In this document: in pieces, positions 1 to 4,416 of the stretch
Position numbering within the stretch: position 1 is the first letter of the stretch
Layout of the letters: each line of letters opens with the position of its first letter
NCBI GenBank assembly: GCA_028823075.1
Contig: JAPKCE010000110.1
Location: 1-6,513, forward strand
Length of the DNA stretch: 6,513 nt
Direction: 5' to 3'
Source: Myxococcota bacterium
GTDB lineage: Bacteria > Myxococcota > UBA4151
Program-made: the position numbers and the translations under genes
Notes under the pieces: model-generated
What the model was told of the DNA's origin: nothing
Databases searched by the model: none
The model's input: only the letters and a program-made list of their open reading frames with translations

Positions 1-212
1 CGATCATGCTCGATATCGTCGCCGACAAAACCGGTTACCCCGCCGAGATGCTCGACCCGAGCATGAACATGGAGGGTGACTTAGGTATTGATTCAATCAA
101 GCGTGTGGAGATTCTTTCGGCCGTTCAAGACCGCATCCCAGGACTGCCCGAAGTCGACGCAGGCGCCATGGCTGCTTTGCAGACCCTTGCTGAGATTATT
201 GATTACTTCCGC
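1..212 (+). other. ACP domain 1 (phosphopantetheine carrier)
   Basis: This is the first visible ACP. The LGIDSIKR motif places the serine that takes the 4'-phosphopantetheine arm at the codon 93-95. The MNMEGDLGIDSIKRVEIL segment is typical of the ACP repeats in PUFA synthases, where helix II follows the Asp-Ser. The domain is nearly complete, although its first few residues could be cut by the window edge. It is called 'domain 1' only for this window, because additional copies may precede it. Confidence 0.93.
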
Positions 213-3110
213 GGTTTGACGGGTGCTTCTGGTCAGTCTTCGCAAGAGCCAAGCGCAGCGCCTACTGGCTCGGTCAGCAAGCCTGCCCTGCAAGCGATCA
301 TGCTCGATATCGTCGCCGACAAAACCGGTTACCCCGCCGAGATGCTCGATCCGAGTATGAATATGGAGGGTGACTTAGGTATTGATTCGATCAAGCGTGT
401 GGAGATTCTTTCGGCCGTTCAAGACCGCATCCCAGGACTACCCGAAGTCGACGCAGGCGCCATGGCTGCTTTGCAGACGCTCGCCGAGATCATCGATTAT
501 TTCCGCACTTTGACTGGGGGCGATGAGCAGCCTTCACAGGCCCCAGCTAGCAGCGCCGGTGATATGCAAGCGATCATGCTTGAGATCGTCGCCGATAAAA
601 CGGGCTACCCCGCCGAAATGCTGGATCCGAGCATGAACATGGAGGGTGACTTAGGTATTGATTCGATCAAGCGCGTGGAAATTCTGTCTGCGGTTCAGGA
701 TCGCCTGCCGGGGCTACCTCCCGTTGACGCAGGTGCCATGGCTGCTTTGCAAACACTTGCCGAGATCATCGACTATTTCCGAGGATTGCTTGGTGAGCCG
801 GGAAAACCCGAAGCGACTACGCCGATCCTCAGCGTAGTCGCAGCAGTTCCGCAGCCTAACGATCTCGGTCGTTACGCCCTTGAAATGCAACCCAGCCCAG
901 CTTGTGGCATGGCACAACCCGGTTTGCTCGGCGCCGCTAGTGTCTTTGTTTGCGGTAGCGATCTTGCGCCAGCGCTGGCCAAAGAATTACAGCGGCGCGG
1001 CGTGGCTGCACAGGCTGTAGCAACGCCGCCTACCGATGCCGAATCCGTGGTTTATCTTGGTGGTTTACGCGTTGTAGCAGACGCTGACGAAGCTATCGAG
1101 ATCACCCGTGAGGCCTATGCTATCGCCCGCAACTTAGCGCCTCAGCTTAGTCAGAGCGGAGGTCTGTTCGTCAGCGTTCAAGATACTGGCGGCAGTTTTG
1201 GTATGACGCCCTTCGAGCCTGAGCGTGCATTTCTAGCCGGCTTGCCAGCGCTCATTAAAACCGCCGCTCAGGAATGGCCTCAGGCCTCGCTCAAAGCTAT
1301 CGATCTGAGTTGTGAAGAGCGAACCCCCAAGGCTCAAGCCAAGTTGCTGGCCGACGAGCTTTTGCTCGGTGGCGGTGAGGTTGAAGTGGCGATTGACTCC
1401 GATGGTTTGCGCTTGGTCCCGCGGTCGGTTCGAACCCTGGTGAAAAGCGGCGAAGCGCGTATCGCTAAGGGCGATGTGGTCGTCGTTAGTGGCGGCGCTC
1501 GCGGTGTCACAGCAGCCTGCATCATCGAATGGGCGCAGCGCAGCCAAGCCAGGTTCTTGCTGCTCGGTCGCTCCGAATTGGTGGATGAGCCGAGCTGCTG
1601 CGCCGGTCTTACCACCGATGCTGAACTCAAACGCGCGTTGCTCGGCTTGGCGAACGGCTCGATGCCCTCACCCGCTGAACTCGGTAAAAAAGTGGGTAAC
1701 GTGCTCGCTGGGCGTGAGATTCGCCAAACCTTGGCGGCGATTGAGCGCGCCGGGGGCGAGGCACGCTATCGAGTTGCCAGCGTCACCGAGGCGCAAAGTA
1801 TTGAAAGCGTATTCGCCGAAACACGCGCCGATTGGGGCCCGATCAAGGCCCTGGTTCACGGTGCCGGCGTGCTCGCCGACCGAAAGATCGCCGAACAAAC
1901 CGACGCTCAGTTCGATCTCGTCTTTAATACCAAAGTTGAAGGTCTGAGGGTTTTGTTAACAGCGCTTAAGGCCGACCCGCTCAAGGTTATCTGCATGTTT
2001 TCGTCGGTCTCGGCGCGCTGCGGCAACAACGGTCAGTCCACCTACGCCATCGCTAACGAAGTGCTCAACAAAGTTGCGCTCGCTCAAGCTCGCCTGCGCG
2101 GTGATGAGGTTTTGGTCAAATCCCTAGGTTGGGGACCTTGGGAAGGCGGCATGGTCACGGACCAGCTCAAGGCTCATTTTGCGCGTCTCGGCGTGCCCAT
2201 GATCCCCCTCGATATCGGCGCCCGCATGTTCGCTGATGAGATGCAAAGCGCTCAGCCCGAACAAGTGGAATTGGTGCTCGGCGGTGAGCCGCGGGCTGAG
2301 GCCTTGCTGGTCGAAGGCAGCGACTCGCGCAAGCTTTCGTTGGAGGTCGCGGTCAATGCTAAATCACACGCCTATTTGGCGGGACACCGTATCGCCAATG
2401 AGGTGGTTCTTCCGGTCGCTGTGGCGCTCGAGTGGTTCACCCGGGTGGCACGTACCTTTCGTCCGGATCTGTACTTTACCAGCATCCGTGATCTCAAAGT
2501 TCTGAAGGGCTTACTGGTGCGCAATTTCGAAGAGCAGGGCGAACGCTTAGCGGTCCAGTGCCGCCAACTCGACGGTTCCTTACTCGAACTTCAACTGCGC
2601 GGGCTCGACGGCGTTTTGTACTACAGTGCTCAGGCCCTGATGAGCGCCGATCCCGTTGAAGCTTTTGACGCTGATAAACTGCCGCCCTTATCGCTTCGGG
2701 CCTGGAACGGCGATCCCATTTATGGCGACGTGCTCTTCCACGAGGACGAATTCCAAGTGATTGAAGGCCTGGATGGGGTGGGCGAAGCCGGTATTTCTGG
2801 ACATATGAAGGGCGTTCACGCCGCCGAGTGGGCCTGGGAACGTTGGGACACCGATGTCGCCGCCATGGATGGTGGTTTGCAGATGGTTCTGCTCTGGGCA
2901 CGCAAGGCTATGGGGGGCGCTGTGCTGCCCATGGGTATAGGCGAGGCAATTCTCGCTGAGCTACCACCCCAAGGTACAATTCGCTGCGTTGCCCGTTGCC
3001 GAGCGGATTCAAAGACCAGCGGCTCTGCCGATGTCGCCTTTCATAACGAAGCCGGTATTCGCTTTGCTGAACTCAAAGATGTGCGGGTGATCCTGCGTCC
3101 AAACGCTTAG
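1..3110 (+). CDS. pfaA: PUFA synthase subunit PfaA/Pfa2-type, C-terminal part (ACPx3-KR-DH), 5' partial
   Basis: Carrier and beta-processing part of an iterative PUFA synthase. The frame is open to the left edge (first full codon at 3). The Met at 6 is not a true start, because the same Ala-Ile-Met string recurs inside ACP copies 2 and 3. Counting residues from position 6, the order is ACP1-ACP3 (1-259) with LGIDSIKR sites at Ser30, Ser128 and Ser220, a KR structural half (about 290-480), a catalytic KR with GGARGVT (496-502), Lys643, Ser667, Tyr680 and Asn684, and a PS-DH with His794 and Asp955 (DGGLQ). The stop is TAG at 3108. PfaA proteins normally begin with KS and malonyl-AT, expected upstream. 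The next gene follows after 16 bases, implying one operon. A related secondary-lipid synthase (for example a glycolipid synthase) is the main alternative, but the PfaC-like partner favours PUFA synthesis. The symbol rests on domain order, not a search. Confidence 0.9.
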   Translation, partial: IMLDIVADKTGYPAEMLDPSMNMEGDLGIDSIKRVEILSAVQDRIPGLPEVDAGAMAALQTLAEIIDYFRGLTGASGQSSQEPSAAPTGSVSKPALQAIMLDIVADKTGYPAEMLDPSMNMEGDLGIDSIKRVEILSAVQDRIPGLPEVDAGAMAALQTLAEIIDYFRTLTGGDEQPSQAPASSAGDMQAIMLEIVADKTGYPAEMLDPSMNMEGDLGIDSIKRVEILSAVQDRLPGLPPVDAGAMAALQTLAEIIDYFRGLLGEPGKPEATTPILSVVAAVPQPNDLGRYALEMQPSPACGMAQPGLLGAASVFVCGSDLAPALAKELQRRGVAAQAVATPPTDAESVVYLGGLRVVADADEAIEITREAYAIARNLAPQLSQSGGLFVSVQDTGGSFGMTPFEPERAFLAGLPALIKTAAQEWPQASLKAIDLSCEERTPKAQAKLLADELLLGGGEVEVAIDSDGLRLVPRSVRTLVKSGEARIAKGDVVVVSGGARGVTAACIIEWAQRSQARFLLLGRSELVDEPSCCAGLTTDAELKRALLGLANGSMPSPAELGKKVGNVLAGREIRQTLAAIERAGGEARYRVASVTEAQSIESVFAETRADWGPIKALVHGAGVLADRKIAEQTDAQFDLVFNTKVEGLRVLLTALKADPLKVICMFSSVSARCGNNGQSTYAIANEVLNKVALAQARLRGDEVLVKSLGWGPWEGGMVTDQLKAHFARLGVPMIPLDIGARMFADEMQSAQPEQVELVLGGEPRAEALLVEGSDSRKLSLEVAVNAKSHAYLAGHRIANEVVLPVAVALEWFTRVARTFRPDLYFTSIRDLKVLKGLLVRNFEEQGERLAVQCRQLDGSLLELQLRGLDGVLYYSAQALMSADPVEAFDADKLPPLSLRAWNGDPIYGDVLFHEDEFQVIEGLDGVGEAGISGHMKGVHAAEWAWERWDTDVAAMDGGLQMVLLWARKAMGGAVLPMGIGEAILAELPPQGTIRCVARCRADSKTSGSADVAFHNEAGIRFAELKDVRVILRPNA
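295..506 (+). other. ACP domain 2 (phosphopantetheine carrier)
   Basis: The core protein sequence is identical to domain 1 over 69 residues, with the modified serine at codon 387-389. At the 11 sites where the DNA differs from copy 1, it agrees with copy 3 at seven, including four of the last six, which suggests exchange between copies. It is followed by a linker rich in Gln, Pro, Ala and Ser (TLTGGDEQPSQAPASSAG). Confidence 0.95.
571..782 (+). other. ACP domain 3 (phosphopantetheine carrier)
   Basis: This is the last ACP before the KR, with the modified serine at codon 663-665. It is the most diverged copy at the DNA level, with many synonymous changes. At the protein level it starts MLEIV rather than MLDIV and has RLPGLPPVD instead of RIPGLPEVD. 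Being next to the reductive domains it may be the oldest or least homogenised copy; that is inference. Confidence 0.95.
870..2290 (+). other. Ketoreductase region (structural half plus catalytic KR)
   Basis: This region reduces the beta-ketoacyl-ACP with NADPH. The degenerate structural half (about residues 290-480 from position 6) shows the usual strand/helix pieces, such as ASVFVCGSD, VVYLGGL, GGLFVSVQDTGG and AFLAGLPALIKTAAQEWP. The catalytic half carries the GGARGVT nucleotide loop (1491-1511), Lys (1932), Ser (2004), Tyr (2043) and Asn (2055), so all classical SDR active-site residues are present. About 58 residues (524-583) separate LLLGRS from the next conserved strand, longer than in ordinary modular KRs. 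As I recall, such an insert is usual in PfaA-type KRs. The domain should be active. Confidence 0.9.
2310..3107 (+). other. Polyketide-type dehydratase (PS-DH) at the PfaA C-terminus
   Basis: This is a double hot-dog dehydratase with an HAYLAGHRIANEVVLP segment (putative catalytic His at codon 2385) and a second-half Asp in MDGGLQ (Asp codon 2868). It would dehydrate beta-hydroxyacyl-ACP to the trans-2-enoyl form. The family motif is HxxxGxxxxP. Here the Gly position holds Asn (2397) and the residue before His is Gly rather than the common Asp, while the Pro (2412) is kept. The overall region is complete and ends just before the stop codon. The DH identity is good; full activity is less certain. 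Confidence 0.8.
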
Positions 3111-3112
3111 CC

Positions 3113-3118
3113 GAAGAG
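3113..3118 (+). promoter_or_regulatory. Weak Shine-Dalgarno for the PfaC-type gene
   Basis: GAAGAG lies 8 bases before the ATG at 3127, inside the 16-base gap after the upstream stop codon. It is purine-rich but a poor match to the AGGAGG consensus. With so short a gap and no room for a promoter or terminator, the second gene is most likely co-transcribed and perhaps translationally coupled, giving balanced amounts of the two subunits. Confidence 0.5.
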
Positions 3119-3126
3119 CCTACATC

Positions 3127-4416
3127 ATGAGCTTTGCACCTATAGCCATCGTTGGACGTTCTTGTATCTTACCAGGCGCCCTATCGCCCCAAGCCCTGTG
3201 GCAGTTAGTACGTTCGAGCAGCGATGAAATCAGCGCCGTTCCGGAAGGCCGCTGGCGCGCTCCCGCCGCCGATCTACTCTGCGCACCGGGCGCCGGTTCA
3301 GCGGATAAAAGCTGGTCGGATCGCGGCGGGTATGTTCGTGGGTTTGATGATGTTTGGGATGCTTCGGGCTTCGCTCTGCCGGCGAGTGAACTCGACGGGC
3401 TAGACCCGCTGTTTTTATGGTCGCTACATTGTGCGCGCCAGGCCTTGAACGAGGCCGGCGACGCGCGCCTCGGCGTCGTCGACCGCTCTCGCGTGGGTGC
3501 TGTATTCGGCAACCTCGGTTTCCCGTCAGCCGGCATGACCGAATTCGCCGAAAGCCGATGGCTTGACGACACCGCCGCTGTGGACCCGCGCAACCGCTTT
3601 GGCTCAAGCGGTGCCGCGGCTTTGCTTGAGCAAGCCTTGGGCTTAGCGCCGGGCGTGACCTGTCTAGACACTGCCTGCGCCAGTTCTCTCTACGCCATTA
3701 AAATGGCTTGCGACCAACTGCATGATGGCGAGCATGATCTGGTGCTCGCGGGCGCCGTCAACCGTGCCGATGACCTGTTTATCCACGTGGGCTTTACGGC
3801 CTTAAATGCCATGAGCCGAAGCGGTCAAAGTCGCCCCTTTAATGCGCACGCTGACGGGCTCGTTCCGGCCGAGGGCGCTGGCTTCGTTGCCTTAAAACGC
3901 CTCGCCGACGCACGCCGTGACGGCAACACGATTTTCGGTGTGATCCGCGGTATCGGACTGTCAAACGATGGGCGTTCAGGCGGCTTTCTAGCGCCGGCTG
4001 AGGAAGGGCAAAAACGCGCCCTTGCCCAGGCATATAAAGGTTCGGGTTTGAGCCCCGCGGATGTTGGTATGCTGGAATGTCACGCCACGGGCACGTCGGT
4101 GGGCGACGCCGCCGAGATCCGCAGCAGCAGCGCTCTTTTCGACGGGCTCAGCGAGGTTCCGATCGGTTCTTTGAAGTCCAATATGGGGCATCTTATCACC
4201 GCGGCTGGGGTCGCGGGTTTAATCAAGCTTCTCGAAGCGATGCGCCACCAGGAGAGGCCGCCGAGCTTGCACAGCGAGCCACTAAACCCGGTACTTGAAA
4301 ATACACCCTTTCGCGTTCTGCGCGAAGTGGAGAATTGGCCGAGTGAGAAGCCCCGCGTCGCCGCGCTCAGCGCTTTCGGCTTTGGCGGTAACAACGCCCA
4401 TCTTGTTGTTAGTGAA
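3127..4416 (+). other. Ketosynthase (KS) domain of the PfaC-type protein
   Basis: This domain catalyses decarboxylative condensation of malonyl-ACP with the acyl chain. All three catalytic residues are visible: Cys184 in TACASSL (codon 3676), His319 in CHATGTSVGD (4081) and His355 in KSNMGHLITAAG (4189), with Lys350 nearby (4174). The C-terminal FGFGGNNAHLVV motif (from 4381) closes the domain. The PAEGAGFVALKR segment is also typical. It should be an active condensing enzyme. Confidence 0.95.

Larger units (their letters stand above)
1..782 (+). repeat. Tandem array of three near-identical ACP coding units
   Basis: Three direct copies begin at 1, 295 and 571 (periods of 294 and 276 bases) and run about 212 bases each, separated by Ser/Pro/Ala/Gln-rich linkers that do not match each other. 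Copies 1 and 2 encode an identical 69-residue core and differ at 11 bases, all synonymous. Copy 3 differs from them at three residues (Asp to Glu, Ile to Leu, Glu to Pro). A 26-base block around the phosphopantetheine serine, starting at 69, 363 and 639, is identical in all three and includes the TTA leucine codon. The left edge falls exactly where a copy starts, so more copies may lie upstream. In this enzyme family ACP number varies, commonly about 3 to 9. Confidence 0.95.

Noticed and set aside
6..8. ATG at 6 as the translation start of the first gene
   Set aside because: The same Met sits inside ACP copies 2 and 3 at 300 and 576, preceded by the same Ala-Ile codons. It is internal, and the gene starts upstream of the window.
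93..293. Antisense open frame opposite ACP copy 1, with a similar one at 714-917 opposite copy 3
   Set aside because: Both are shadows of the ACP repeats, and their resemblance to each other comes from the repeated sense coding sequence. No ribosome binding site or family is recognisable.
1..782. Possible CRISPR-like or satellite repeat array
   Set aside because: The 276-294 base periods are in-frame protein domains with mainly silent differences and phosphopantetheine motifs. They are not short repeats with spacers.
1474..1947. Alternative + strand frame of 157 codons within the KR
   Set aside because: It runs out of frame across the KR nucleotide-binding and insert region, whose true frame is intact. 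It is low-complexity Ser/Arg/Ala-rich protein.
3111..3126. Promoter or terminator between the two genes
   Set aside because: Only 16 bases are available, and they contain no hairpin or T-run. Co-transcription is far more likely.
3120..3671. Antisense open frame of 183 codons opposite the KS
   Set aside because: It lies wholly over a conserved KS with intact catalytic motifs. Its composition (Ser/Arg/Pro-rich) is typical of reverse-strand shadow frames in GC-rich DNA.
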